From Chloranthus sessilifolius (Eukaryota > Streptophyta > Magnoliopsida > Chloranthales > Chloranthaceae): DNA of 64,000 nt. The stretch's first letter is position 1, and each line of letters begins with the position of its first letter. Below the pieces are notes generated by a model. The model did not search any database. It was not told the origin of the DNA and saw nothing but the letters and a program-made list of their open reading frames with translations. A program made the position numbers and the translations under genes. Location of the stretch: positions 63,568,671 to 63,632,670 of the forward strand of contig CM037598.1 of the NCBI GenBank assembly GCA_021018995.1, in the 5' to 3' direction. Below, piece by piece: positions 32,012 through 42,926 of the stretch.

Positions 32012-32585
32012 TTGAATATCCCATGCCACCATGGACGGATGGGCCTATGGGCTATGGCTATGTTCTTAAAATTTAGAAATTATGCAATTATAAAAATCAC
32101 AAATTACAATTATAATATTATAATCAACATAAAAATCTCCAATCACTTCCATGCATCTCTTTTCCAATCATTTTCCATGAAAATTAATAACCTGCAAAAA
32201 AAAAAGTATACAAGCATTAGAATTTAAAAACTTATATATTATATAAAAATTACACAAAATAATAAGATATTCAGCCCATCAGGGCCATCACATCACATGC
32301 CAGTATGTCACCTTTGGACCTTTGGGCCATGAGCTTATAACTATGTTCTTAGAATTTAGAAATTATACAATCATAAAAATCACAAATTACAATAATGAAA
32401 TTATAAATTCCATAAAAATCTCCAATAGCTTCCATGCATCTCCTTTTCAATCATTTTTCATGAAAATCTCCATATTCAATAACCTGCAAAGTAGAAAATA
32501 TACAAGCATTAGAAGTTTAGAACTTATACATTATATAAGTTATAAGCATGACTTATACAATTATATTCGAATAAAATCAATCTAA
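32012..32585. repeat. Direct duplication in the hAT 3' region
   Basis: Two adjacent copies of roughly 260-300 bases (about 31990-32260 and 32290-32560). They share ATGTTCTTA(A/G)AATTTAGAAATTAT, ATAAAAATCTCCAAT, TTCCATGCATCTC and ATACAAGCATTAGAA in the same order. Confidence 0.8.
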
Positions 32586-32592
32586 AAAAAAC

Positions 32593-33240
32593 TCATAATC
32601 CTTCATTCTCATCTACATCAACAACAACACCATAATCATGACGTATCATATCTTGACTACAAATTAGCATTTCTACTGTCGCCGGATATAAGGAACTTCT
32701 AGTTTGATCATGCACCCTTCCTCCGGTACTAAAAACGGATTCCGAAGCAACTGTTGAAAGGGGAATAGCTAATACATCTTGCACAATTCGAGAAAAAATT
32801 GGATATGTAGTTGAGCTAATTTTCCACCATGCTAAAATATCAAAACTTTTAGTTTGAGACTCTTGTGGGCTCTCTAAATATAAGTCTAATTCAGACTTTG
32901 TTCCTAAGGTAGCCGACCATCTACGCTTACTCTTATTTTTAAATTGTTGCCACAATGAAAAAACTTGAGGACCACCCTCATTGATTGGAATACACGGAGG
33001 TAATTCACAATTATTGCCATCATCATTGGAACTAAATTTAATATTATACTCATCAAACATGATTGTCAAATCACCGGGTACATTCTTCATATGAGTATCA
33101 CCATTTTCTTCATATAAAATACCAAAAACAAAGCCCAAATATTCCATTTTAAATTGAGGATCTAAAACCACCGCAATTGAGAGAAGTAAAGGATATTTTT
33201 GCTAATATTTATCAAATTTAGCTAGCGTGCAACCGTGGGA
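32593..33240 (-). pseudogene. hAT transposase C-terminus
   Basis: The frame carries the hAT family dimerisation domain: FDILAWWK, YPIFSRIVQDVLAIPLSTVA, SESVFSTGGRV, RSSLYPATVEMLICSQD. Upstream, LDPQFKMEYLGF and KFDKY fit the region before this domain in RICESLEEPER/DAYSLEEPER-like proteins. An in-frame TAG near 33208-33210, probably from a Trp codon, and the abrupt cut at 33242 by the RE4 LTR show it is dead. The BED finger and catalytic residues are outside the surviving piece. Confidence 0.85.
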
Positions 33241-33358
33241 TTTGTGACCATCCTGTCGCGGCGATGCGCTCGCTTGCAAAAAACATATAGTCACCACCCA
33301 GAGCTTTCGGTGTCCCGAGAAACCTAGTTCATTTTTATGAGCACCGAAGTGCTAAAAT

Positions 33359-35572
33359 TGTGACAGCCCGAATTTCGGCACCCCGAAATCCGTGCCATTA
33401 GCACGATCCTCACGGCCGTGCCCTGGGTTCTTTACAAAACATTGGTATATACAAGCCAATACAGTAATTAAGGCGCACGTAGCTGCTCTAAACAAGTTCT
33501 CATAAAAATTCATGGTATTGAAAGGCAGTCCTTGTCCCATGCCACTTCATGGGCATAAGAACTTACCCAATCCATTGGATGATAACTGTTCATCCTAGAC
33601 GTTTTATCAAAAGAAACGGTATTTAAATACATTCGAATAAAGAGGCTTGACATACCAAGCTGTACCTAATACTCTCAACTCACTCTCAAAGTATGCAGTG
33701 GGTTTCCTAGAAGAATTCCTCAAGAGGAGGTTCTGACTCTTCTGTGGGCACGTAATCCAAATCCCCTAGATCAACGTCTCCAGAAGTCTCTACTGCCGCT
33801 AGTCCTGGACCTACGACGTATAGTCTAAGGGAGGTGAGCAACATCCTAGCTCCGTAGGAAAACAAAAAGAACATATAGATTAACCTTCACACATATGTCA
33901 GCAGTTTAAAAAGCATAAAATTATCGAGTAATCACTTATGGACAACAATTGAAATAACTGGAATAAAAATAATGATTTCGACTGTTACTTTGCATGGTTT
34001 TGTTTAATCTCCTTACTGGTTTAGTTGTGAATTTGGCCTAATCACTTAAATCTTAACTTAAGTAGTCCCCGAGCAATATAGCATCGAGCCCGGATGGAAT
34101 ACCCGCCATCGTCGTCTGACTAGATAGTTATTATATGTATTCCCTGGGAATATTGCCCAAGCCCCTTTCTCATAGGTGGCGGGGTCTATTTTTAGATCTA
34201 CATCCCTGGGATGTGCTATGAAAGTACGGATTTGTCGCTGTACCGCTCACGGATATCCTGCCGAGTCAGTCGTGGGTATCCCGCCACATCGGTGGGGTAT
34301 TCTAATCAAACCTTATATAATAAAAATATCGAATGTGCTCTACATATAGTTATTCACCGTGATTGGGCTAATTATATTACATCAGGCCTTATCACATTTC
34401 TTCTGTTTCACTGTTAGTTTTCATCTGCATCCCTGGGATGCCCCTAATTTCCATCGCATCCTTCAGATGTTTACTTTATAATTTTTCGTCCCCTGGGGAC
34501 CTCAAGACTATCACGTTTGAAACTCACTCACACACCCTTTTTCATAATGATCATGCAGTATTTGACTATTTAGTTGGATTACACTACATATATGAATTTG
34601 ACGGAATAATGCACATGTTTCAAGAATATTCCCTACCTCGACGAATTTCAAAGCACGCCTTCTCGTAGAGGTTTACACTTCACGATCATGCGTCAAACCT
34701 GCATTTCATGTATTTAGCATATGCTTAGAAAGGTTACTAGAATCATTGGAGTGCACAACCTCCATGTTTCTTGTACCCATAATTTCAAGAACTGAGTGGT
34801 CACCAGACCTCGCTCGAGCGGTCACTTGACCTTGCTCGAGCGGTCACTTGACCTCGCTCGAGCGGTCACCTGACCTCGCTCGAGCGGTTAAATCGAGGTC
34901 GCTCGAGCGGTTAAATCGAGCCGCCTGAAGCTTTATTGGGGACCTCGCTCGAGTGAGCTTCCCTCTAGTTTTGGGGACCGCTTGAGCGAGCCCAGAGCTA
35001 TATTTTTTCCTATTCATCCTCGCTCGAGCGAGCCTTTTAGCCCGCTCGAGCGAGGAGCGATGATTTTTGCTCCTCGATCAGATCAAGAACACTATTTCTC
35101 CCTTCATTCAAACCTTAATATCATTAAAATCATTCAACCAACATTCTTCCTATTATTTAAAACATGCCTAAGGATCTATCATGCCTTTAACATACCTCCG
35201 ACGATGAGTCTCGCGTAAGTTTGATTTAAGATTCGAAATTCTACTAGGCTAACAGGCCTCCAAGGTTCCTCCTCTAGCCTTTTCTCCAACTCTTCTGCCG
35301 ATTTAAGTCCCAACGAAACCCTAGTTCTTTACTAGGCTCTTCTTTTCTTTCTCTCTATATTCTCCTTCTCTCTATTTAGGTTAGAATAGAGCTACGCAAG
35401 GGCTCTTCTCTCCTCTCTCTTTCACTTATATACTTATAAGTTAGGGAAATACTAGTGTGTTTCCCACATACACACATAGTGTCTACGGTTTCGTTTTGGT
35501 TTCCTTGTGAAACACATATACATGTATATAGTGCATGACGTGCACGTATCCCAAAAATCTGGGGTTGTGACA
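33359..35572 (-). repeat. RE3 3' LTR (left)
   Basis: 2214 bases, TGTGACAGCCCG to GGGTTGTGACA. Near its 3' end (minus strand) it shares a core with the RE1, solo and RE5 LTRs: a TATAGTC...GGTGAGC...AGCTC.GTAG block (about 33815-33860), then GATGGAATACCCGCCATCG. Confidence 0.94.
34808..35057. repeat. Palindrome array TCGCTCGAGCG in the RE3 3' LTR
   Basis: Nine or ten units of CTCGCTCGAGCGGTCAC-type, spaced about 22 bases, first as direct repeats and then in the opposite sense (CGAGGTCGCTCGAGCGG). The core CGCTCGAGCG is a perfect palindrome and very CpG-rich in an AT-rich setting. Confidence 0.93.
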
Positions 35573-35609
35573 ATCACCCCAACTTATAAGATTTTCGTCC
35601 TCGAAAATC
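35573..35609 (-). promoter_or_regulatory. RE3 polypurine tract and stem-loop
   Basis: Minus strand AAGTTGGGGTGAT adjoins the LTR. GATTTTCG (35590-35597) and CGAAAATC (35602-35609) form a perfect 8-bp stem around a 4-base loop, matching the RE1 stem with one compensated end pair. Confidence 0.8.
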
Positions 35610-35918
35610 AATGATATTCTCGTAACCAGGTACTACTACTATTACCAGGCCATGAATATCTAAAACAGTAATTGAATGGTTTGTCGCATTTCGCAACGAC
35701 ATGCGTTGGCCATGTCAATTTATTCCCATATAGTTGAAAAGGATCATAAAATCTAGAATAATCATTCACACCACTTATTCAATCCTTATGTTAATCATCC
35801 ACAAAATTTGTGGCATTCATGTCACGATAGTTTGTAAAAAACATTGACCAGGAACCACCCCACCACAAAATGTCTCAACAAAATATTACATATTATTTTT
35901 TAAAAATAATGTGACTAT

Positions 35919-37217
35919 CTAGTCATCATCCTCCTCATAGTCGTCGTCGTCATCGCTGGAGCCATCATCATCCTCGTAGTCCTTGTCATCCTCATCCTCA
36001 TCCTCGTCGACCACCCTGGTGGTCGTGGTACCCGCTGTGGCGCTCCTCGTAGCAGGGCCGGAGCTAGATGCTCCAAAAATAGCATCTTTCATGGCACCGA
36101 CGCGCTGCATGTATGACTGCGGGTAAGCCTGGCCCATGAGGTCGATAAGTAGTTCCTCCTGGAACCACTGATGCAATCTGATCTCCCGCCCTTGCTGAAG
36201 GATCTCCCGCATCATGCCAGTGTCGGTAGTGGGTATGGGCTGTGGAACTGAGGTAGAGGGAGTGGTCGATCCTGCCGGCGCTTGATGCGTGGTTTGTCGG
36301 GAGACCTGACTGTCTCTTTTCTTGTTGACGCTGGTTTGTAGACTCTTTAGGTTGCGGCTCCAGTCTTGGGCGAGATAGGGGATGGCGTTATCGGTGAGGA
36401 ACAACTCGTCCTCCCGGATCTTAAATCCTCCCTTCCCATTCCGTGAGTCTAGGAGTCGGGAAATCAACCGAGCATATGGTAGTCGGTTGATGGGTGGAGG
36501 AACAACACCCTTTACATTTCTTCTATAGGCATGTGCCATGCCTTTTATGATGATCATAGGTGCGTTGATCCACCTATTATGGAATGCGGTGTGTAGGGCC
36601 CGCAGAAACGCATCTCGGCGTTCTTGATCATGGCCGGTTGGGTGTAGATTCTTTTTGAAGATGACGTCTAGAAGCCACATACGCGGCGGTAGTTGTGATC
36701 GAGTAATAGATTGTCCTGAAGCGGACATGCCACCTGTGATATCGGAAATGATCGTTGGGAAATCGACGTTCCCAGAAAAAGGTGGTAGGATAAGTGGGCT
36801 AGGGGTGTAGATGTGGGGACATTTCATGACCGATGAAATTTCGGCACATCTAAAGATTAGTTCATTACCATCGATTGTGACGAGGATAGCGTCCTCGTCC
36901 ACGTTCAAGTTTAGGGTTTGATAAAATAACTTCACAAGCCTCGGGTAATAACGATCCCCGAACGGCGTAAGCAGGGTCTTAAGATTGTTGTTGGTGAGGA
37001 AGTCCGATGTCCATTGGGTGGACGTCGGGTCCCCGAAACAGGAGGGATGTATATCCCATTCGGTTTCAAAAATTTTGGCCCCCCACCAATCATCTAGTGT
37101 GATCGGGGTGGAGGATGGGTTTGGTGATGGTTGTGAAGTTTGCGATGCTTTGTTGGGCGCCGACGGCGACCGAATCGCCACCCGCTTCTTAGGTTGTGGA
37201 TTTGGGCTTGAAGGCAT
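35919..37217 (-). CDS. RE3 accessory protein ('putative plant transposon protein' type), intact
   Basis: A 432-residue open frame in the sense orientation between integrase and the 3' LTR. Residues 1-40 are basic and Ser/Pro-rich. About 42-290 form the conserved core, with WWGAKIFETEWDIHP, YYPRLVKLFYQTL, MWLLDVIFKKNLHPTGHD and LPYARLIS, matching RE1. About 330-360 are Gln-rich. The last 35 or so residues are almost all Asp/Glu. There is no signal peptide or membrane segment, and no recognised catalytic motif. The long acidic tail suggests binding to a basic partner such as histones or gag, but that is inference. It is the only intact long frame in RE3 although gag and pol are broken. A TATA-like site and palindrome array lie 200-430 bases upstream. 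Confidence 0.85.
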   Translation of the reverse strand: MPSSPNPQPKKRVAIRSPSAPNKASQTSQPSPNPSSTPITLDDWWGAKIFETEWDIHPSCFGDPTSTQWTSDFLTNNNLKTLLTPFGDRYYPRLVKLFYQTLNLNVDEDAILVTIDGNELIFRCAEISSVMKCPHIYTPSPLILPPFSGNVDFPTIISDITGGMSASGQSITRSQLPPRMWLLDVIFKKNLHPTGHDQERRDAFLRALHTAFHNRWINAPMIIIKGMAHAYRRNVKGVVPPPINRLPYARLISRLLDSRNGKGGFKIREDELFLTDNAIPYLAQDWSRNLKSLQTSVNKKRDSQVSRQTTHQAPAGSTTPSTSVPQPIPTTDTGMMREILQQGREIRLHQWFQEELLIDLMGQAYPQSYMQRVGAMKDAIFGASSSGPATRSATAGTTTTRVVDEDEDEDDKDYEDDDGSSDDDDDYEEDDD

Positions 37218-37926
37218 TAGGTATCTAAAGAGCTTTAAAAAAAAAAAGAAAATTCGGGAATGGGTAGATTTTACCTAAAAGAATATTCTTAACGGATCGG
37301 ATTGTCTAAATCCGGCTCGAATCGGACGGAAAAGATTGAAGATGACAAGCCCTAAACCCCTCGCTCGGCTCCACTCCCCTCGCTTGAAGATGAAATGGCA
37401 TTTTGTTTTTCCGTCAGCTATATATAGTCCCTCCTCGCTCGAGCGGTCGTTAGTTATCGCTCGAGCGAGCCCAGGACGCTTTCTTTTATATGTTATGGCC
37501 TCGCTCGAGTGGTTGGTAGTCCTCGCTCGAGCGACCAATAGACCTCGCTCGCGCAGTCACTACACCTCGCTTGAGCGATGCCAGAAACCTTACGTTTATT
37601 ATCTCATGTGACTCCCGCGAGCGAGTATAATTCATCGCTCGAGCGAGCCAAACGACGTTGTTCTTGTTCTCACAAGATCATATCTTCACTAGTTTCTCAT
37701 AGCATTTTAGAACACTACTCAAGCATGACCATGTATACTAATCATAACAAAATTAGTTCCCATGAACAAATTTGTTTAGGCAAAAATAATTTATTATGCT
37801 CGAATTGTAAATGCACTTATTTGGTTCGTTTTCACTATAGTTTGACAATCAAAAAAAAAAATTTATTTATTTATTTATTATTATTATTTTTTTTTTCACT
37901 CCATCATAATAATAAAGAAAACTAGC
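37218..37926 (-). promoter_or_regulatory. Intergenic region upstream of the RE3 accessory ORF
   Basis: 709 bases between the pol end and the accessory ATG. CTATATATAG (37418-37427) lies about 200 bases upstream of the ATG and is a candidate TATA box. Palindromes lie around and beyond it (37434-37648). Poly-T/A and ATTT repeats occupy 37850-37900. Promoter function is inferred. Confidence 0.4.
37434..37648. repeat. Internal copy of the TCGCTCGAGCG palindrome array
   Basis: About eight units (CTCGCTCGAGCGG, ATCGCTCGAGCGAGCC, CTCGCTTGAGCGA and others) with the same core and similar spacing as in the RE3 LTRs. The surrounding sequence is not an obvious LTR copy. Confidence 0.9.
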
Positions 37927-39439
37927 TAGTGTCCTTGAACAAATTGGGGTATTGTTCTTTGACATCAGCCTCCCGTTCTCACGTTGCTTCTTCGACCGGA
38001 TGGTTCTTCCATCGGACAAGCATTAAGGGAATAACCTTTGTCCGCAACACTTGTTCCTTTCGATCTAAAATTTCTACCGGCTCTTCAATCATGGTCATAT
38101 CTTCATGCATTTCGAACGATTGGCCGCTCAGTATGTGATCAGGGTCATTGAGATACTTCCTGAGCATAGACACGTGGAATACATTGTGTACCTGATCAAA
38201 CAGTGGTGGCAATCCAATGCGGTAGGCTACTTCTCCTAGTCGACCCAAAACTTCAAACGGTTCAAGATAGCGGGGACTTAGCTTCCCTCTCTTTCCAAAT
38301 CTCATCACCCCTTCATCGGTGATACTTTCACGAACACATGTTCACCCACCTTAAAGTCTACACTCGTCCACTTGATGTCAGCATAGATTTTCTGTCTGCT
38401 TTGAGCTGCCTTTAGTCTTCCCCTGATCATGCAGACAATAGCCGTGTTATCTTCAAGTAGCTTGGGTCCCAAAACAAATTTCTCGCCAATTTCCTCCCAA
38501 TTGATTGGAGATTTGCATCGTCTTCCGTACAAGGCTTCATACGGTGCCATTCCGATGCTCGTTTGAAAACTATTATTATATGCGAACTCAATCAATGGTA
38601 GGTGTTGATCCCATGATCCTTGTAATTCTAACATACATGCCCTAAGCATGTCTTCAATGACTTGATTGATCCTTTCAGCCTGTCCGTCGGTCTGTGGGTG
38701 AAACGCCGTACTAAAATCTAACCTAGTTCCCATTCCTTCTTGAAATTTCTTCCAAAACTTTGATGTATATAATGGGTCCCGGTCTGAAACAATGCTACTT
38801 GGAATCCCTTGTAAACGAACAATCTCTTTCATATAGAGCTCTGCTAGTCTTCCCGCCGTGTCCATCGTGTTGTAAGGCAAGAAGTGTGCTGACTTAGTCA
38901 ATCGATCGACTACTACCCAAATGGCGTTATGCTTCCTTGCAGTTCGCGGGAGACCAACTATGAAATCCATGGAGATAGATTCCCACTTCCATTTCGGTAT
39001 GGGTAGAGGCTGTAATAGGCCTGCGGGGTGTCTATGATCGATTTTCACTTGTTGGCACGTCAAACATCACGACACATACTCTGCCACATCTTGTTTCAAG
39101 CCTCTCCACCAGTAATTCTTTTTCAGATCTTGATACATATTTGTGCTTCCCGGGTGGATAGCATAGCTTGACTTGTGAGATTCATCAAGAATCGTTCGCC
39201 GCAAATCGGCAGTCTGGAATGCAAAGTCGCCCCTTGAATACTAAGGAACCATTCTCCTTGATCGAAAACTCAGATGTAATACCTTCAGTTACAACTTGAC
39301 GCATCTTTGTTAGAATTGGGTCTTTCATCTGTAGTTCTCGTATGTGTTCGAATATCACTGGTTTCACTGATATGTTGGCTAAGAAGGCTCCTGTGGCTTG
39401 TGGCTGTATGTCTCTGCCACATAGCGCTAGATCCTCCAA
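37927..39439 (-). pseudogene. RE3 integrase with chromodomain-like tail, broken
   Basis: Frames 39439-39185, 39063-38305 and 38308-37979 cover integrase. The core has SMDFIVGLPRTARKHNAIW, SDRDPLYTSKFW and [11 protein letters not shown] (the DDE residues). The tail has FHVSMLRKYLNDPDHILS and then ILDRKEQVLRTKVIPLMLV, the chromodomain-like segment that targets chromovirus integration. Breaks: stops/frameshift at about 39064-39184, a frameshift at 38305, and a TGA at 37979-37981 where relatives have Trp; beyond it the frame continues to a stop near 37927. Confidence 0.9.
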
Positions 39440-39448
39440 TAGCTTCCA

Positions 39449-41026
39449 TCAATGTATACCCGAAATTAGACTAGCCAACTGGGCCGAACTTTTCCGACTC
39501 AAGGCGTCGGCCACTACGTTAGCTTTACCTGGATGGTACTGTATGGAATAGTCGTAGTCTTTGAGAAATTCCATCCACCTATGCTGCCTCATATTTAGTT
39601 CCTTCTGTGTAAACAGAAATCTGAGGCTCTTATGGTCAGTGAAAATTTCAAATGTTTCTCCGTATAAATAATGTCGCCATATCTTTAATGCGAATATGAC
39701 TGCTGCTAGTTCTAGATCATGTGTTGGGTAGTTCTTTTCGTGCTCTTTCAACTGTCTTGAGCCGTAAGCTATTACCTTTTTATATTGATTTAGTACACAA
39801 CCCAACCCGTTATACGAAGCATCGCTATAGACTACGAATCCTCCACTGCCTGATGGAATGGCTAACACTGGAGCTGAGGTGAGCCTCTTCTTGAGTTCTT
39901 GAAAACTCTTCTCACACACCTCACTCCACTCAAATCTTGAGTCCTTTCTTGTAAGCCTTGTAAGAGGTCCTGATATTTTTGAAAACCCCTCGACGAAACG
40001 TCGATAATAACCGGTCAAAGCGAGGAAACGCCATCCTGATTTTGGTTGCTCCCAGTTCACTACTGCCTCGATCATAGCGGGATCTACTGTGACACCATGC
40101 TTTGAGACGACATGTCCCAAAAAGCTAACCTCTTCTAGCCAAAACTCACATTTGCTGAGCTTGGCGTACAATTGGTGTTCATGCAAGGTTTTTAGAGCGA
40201 CTCGTAAGTGTTCTTCATGTTCTGTCTTCGATTTTGAGTAAATCAGGATATCATCAACAAACACTACAACACAGGAGTCTAGGTGTGGTTTAAACACCCG
40301 ATTCATCAAGTCCATAAACGACGCCTTAAGGCGTCACACTAAAAATTCATAGTGTCCATACCGTGTTCTAAATGCCGTCTTCTGAATGTCCTCGGCCCTG
40401 ACTCTTAACTGATGGTATCCAGATCTTAGATCGATCTTGGAGAAATGTTTTGCTCCCTGCAACTGATCAAACAAGTCATCTATTCTTGGCAGCGGATATC
40501 GATTCTTCACAGTGACATTGTTCAATTGACGGTAGTCAATGCACAACCGCATCGACCCATCTTTCTTTTTCACGAATAGAACTGGTGCTCCCCATGGAGA
40601 CACGCTTGGTCTTATGAACCCTTTGTCCATGAGCTCTTGTAATTGTTCTTTCAACTCTTTCAACTCCGCAAGGGCCATCCTATAAGGCGCCTTTGAAACA
40701 GGTTCCGTTCCTGGTGCTAAGTCAATCGCAAATTCTACTTCTCTTTCTGGAGGTAGCCTTGGCAATTCTTCTGGAAATACATCTGGGAATTCTCGCACTA
40801 CCGCTATCTCGGAGATAATATTCTTTTCTTCTTTATTTTCTTTCAAGAATGCCAAATAACCACTACACCCCTTTCTGATTAAACGTTCTGCTCTGACTGT
40901 AGATATGAGTGGTACCTGTGTTGATCTCTCCCCTCGAAATCGAAACGATCTCCTCGTGTTAAGACAGAAAACAATAACTTTATCCTTGCAATCCACTGTT
41001 GCGCAGTGATGGGACAACCAATCCAT
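39449..41026 (-). pseudogene. RE3 reverse transcriptase and RNase H, with a motif deletion
   Basis: The 41026-40334 frame gives the protease end and RT fingers/palm ([57 protein letters not shown]). The 40315-39449 frame gives the catalytic [11 protein letters not shown], the connection, and RNase H ([31 protein letters not shown]). At 40316-40341 the codons for the conserved [10 protein letters not shown] motif are lost and replaced by an unrelated short sequence with a stop, so RT is inactive as read. Confidence 0.9.
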
Positions 41027-41034
41027 GCCAAGGA

Positions 41035-41337
41035 TCAGTCGAATCCTTGAATGTCCAACAATATTAAATTTGCGTCTAGTTTGTAGACAACGTGATCCTG
41101 AATGCTTACCACTACCGATTTGCAGACTAACTCTGTGTCCACTAATTCTCCTGTTGGGATAGACACTGATAACACGAAGTCTAGTGTCTCCGAAACAATC
41201 TTCATCTTCTTTGCAAATCTAGGGGTGATGAAGGAGTGGGTAGACCCTGGGTCTATCGGACTGTCGTCGCCATGTGCTACGTAGCACCCTTTTTCATAGA
41301 CTTGTAATGTACCTATAATGCATACATATACGTACAT
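41035..41337 (-). pseudogene. RE3 aspartic protease, broken
   Basis: Contains [18 protein letters not shown], the retropepsin motif in its Asp-Pro-Gly form. It joins the RT frame through stops around 41030. Gag-pol cleavage would be its job. Confidence 0.85.
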
Positions 41338-41465
41338 AACATATACTTTATTTAGAATTTTCTAACGCGCAACAACGGTTATAAATATGCTTGTCCTAAT
41401 GAACGCACATTCTCTATCTAGAATTGTATTGAAACCGAAATTCTTTATTGGAAAGAAATCTCACC

Positions 41466-42842
41466 TTAGATGATGTCGTGTACACTCCCTGCTTCTTGGG
41501 CGGTAACTGCGTAGGCTCTCCCTCGAACAACTGGCTTTCGTGATTGAATAGGTTGTGGCATGGAAGCTGGGGCCGTCTTTTCTTTAACTCTCTCAGGGCA
41601 ATCTCTTATCATGTGGCCTATCTTGCCGCATTTGAAACAGCCTCGCATTCCCTACCTACAATCCGCTGTTTTGGGGGACTTGCCACACTTGGCACAAGTT
41701 TCCCTTGGTGTTGAAGTAGCAGCTCTCGAAAAACCTTGGGTAGTCAGAGTCCATTGAAATAGCAGGGCCCCCATACCTCATCGGTCTCCCTGATGCCAGC
41801 AATGGAAAACTTTGATGAGTAGTTTGTTGTGCGGCTCTCCCATACCCTGTCTGGAACGGTTGTCTCTGATTCGGTGCTACAAACCTCGGTTTCTTATGTA
41901 TCGATTCATAACTCTCCGTCCTGCTTGGATCAATGCTTCCTCTTCCCTGTTGTTCACTCTGATGGTATCGGTTATTGTTTTCTTCTTCGACTACTAATGC
42001 CTTACTCATTACTTCTCCATAGGTCTTCAGCTGGAAGGGCGCAACCCCTCCTCGGATGTCCGACCTTAAACCCTGTTGGAACCTCTTCGCTTTCATCACA
42101 TCTGAAATTACATAGTCTGGGGCAAAACGAGCCAGTCTCATGAATTCTACTCCGTACTCTCTCACGGTCATCCTTCCTTGCGCTAGTTGTAAAAATTGGG
42201 TCTCCATCTGATTCCTCACAACTTCAGAAAAATATTGCTTATTGAATTCTTCTGCGAATTCGTCCCAAGTCCACGGCATATCTGGAGTTTCTTGTGCTCT
42301 TGTTCGCGAAACGGATTTCCACCAAGGTCCAGCTTCTCCATCTAGCATATATGCCGCCCAACGGACGCTCTCATCCTCCGTGCATGTCAGTACGCTAAAC
42401 ACCTTTTCCATTTCACCCAGCCAGTTTTAAGAGGTCTCATCCTTTTGAACTCGGTAAATGCTGAAGCCACTGGTGGTGTAGGTGCCACTGGAGGTGTAGG
42501 TGTTCGTTGTGGTTCTGGTGCTGCATGTGCTGCCAAGGACGCTGCTTGCTGTGCCATGGCAGCTGCCATTGTCTCCATTGTGTGCATCATCCTCTGACGC
42601 TCTTCTCATTCTTCATTTCTCTCCCTCACTCTATCTTGTTCCCTCTGATTTCGATCCTGTCGATCTAGATCTTGATCCTTTGCTTGATTTTGGTTTCCTC
42701 CCTGGCCACTGCCCTCGGGAATCCCCCTGTTTCCCAATGGTACCCTGTTTGTAGGTGAGACGAACCCATCACTACTGCGTAAATTCCTATCATGACCACC
42801 CCTGGGTCGACCTCTTCCTCTAGGAAACATAACGGTCTGCAT
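41466..42842 (-). pseudogene. RE3 gag, frameshifted
   Basis: The start at 42842 (MQTVMFPRGRGRPRGGHDRN) leads into a charged N-terminus, ending in a stop at 42606. The gag domain continues at 42590-42387 and 42411-41656 (WWKSVSRTRAQETPDMPW, FNKQYFSEVVRNQ, VREYGVEFMRLARFAP, KRFQQGLRSDI). The zinc knuckle (CFKCGKIGHMIRDC) is at 41648-41590. At least three frame breaks. Confidence 0.88.
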
Positions 42843-42911
42843 GAGAATCCATAGTCTCGTTAGCAGAAGTCCCTATATTCTGACGAGATGATAGCTAGAA
42901 CTAGAAAGAAA

Positions 42912-42924
42912 GGCTTTGATACCA
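42912..42924 (-). promoter_or_regulatory. RE3 primer-binding site (initiator tRNA-Met)
   Basis: Minus strand TGGTATCAAAGCC differs from the RE1 site by one base (A for G) and starts 2-4 bases inside the 5' LTR. Confidence 0.85.
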
Positions 42925-42926
42925 AC

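Larger units (their letters stand above)
31667..33242 (-). mobile_element. hAT transposon, 3' part, cut by RE4
   Basis: The left edge starts TAGGGCTGTCAACGGGCCGAG, followed by a GGGCCGGGC/CGGCCCG-rich subterminal region (31680-31880), a style typical of plant hAT elements. The transposase C-terminus lies at 32593-33240. The right half is missing because the RE4 LTR begins at 33243 inside the coding region. Confidence 0.65.

Noticed and set aside
34808-35057. Regularly spaced palindromes resembling a CRISPR array
   Set aside because: Plant nuclear setting, spacers are themselves near-repeats (GGTCACTTGACC-type), and the array is inside an LTR.
41829-42754. Plus-strand frames of 60-104 residues across RE3 gag
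   Set aside because: Antisense shadows of gag coding sequence.
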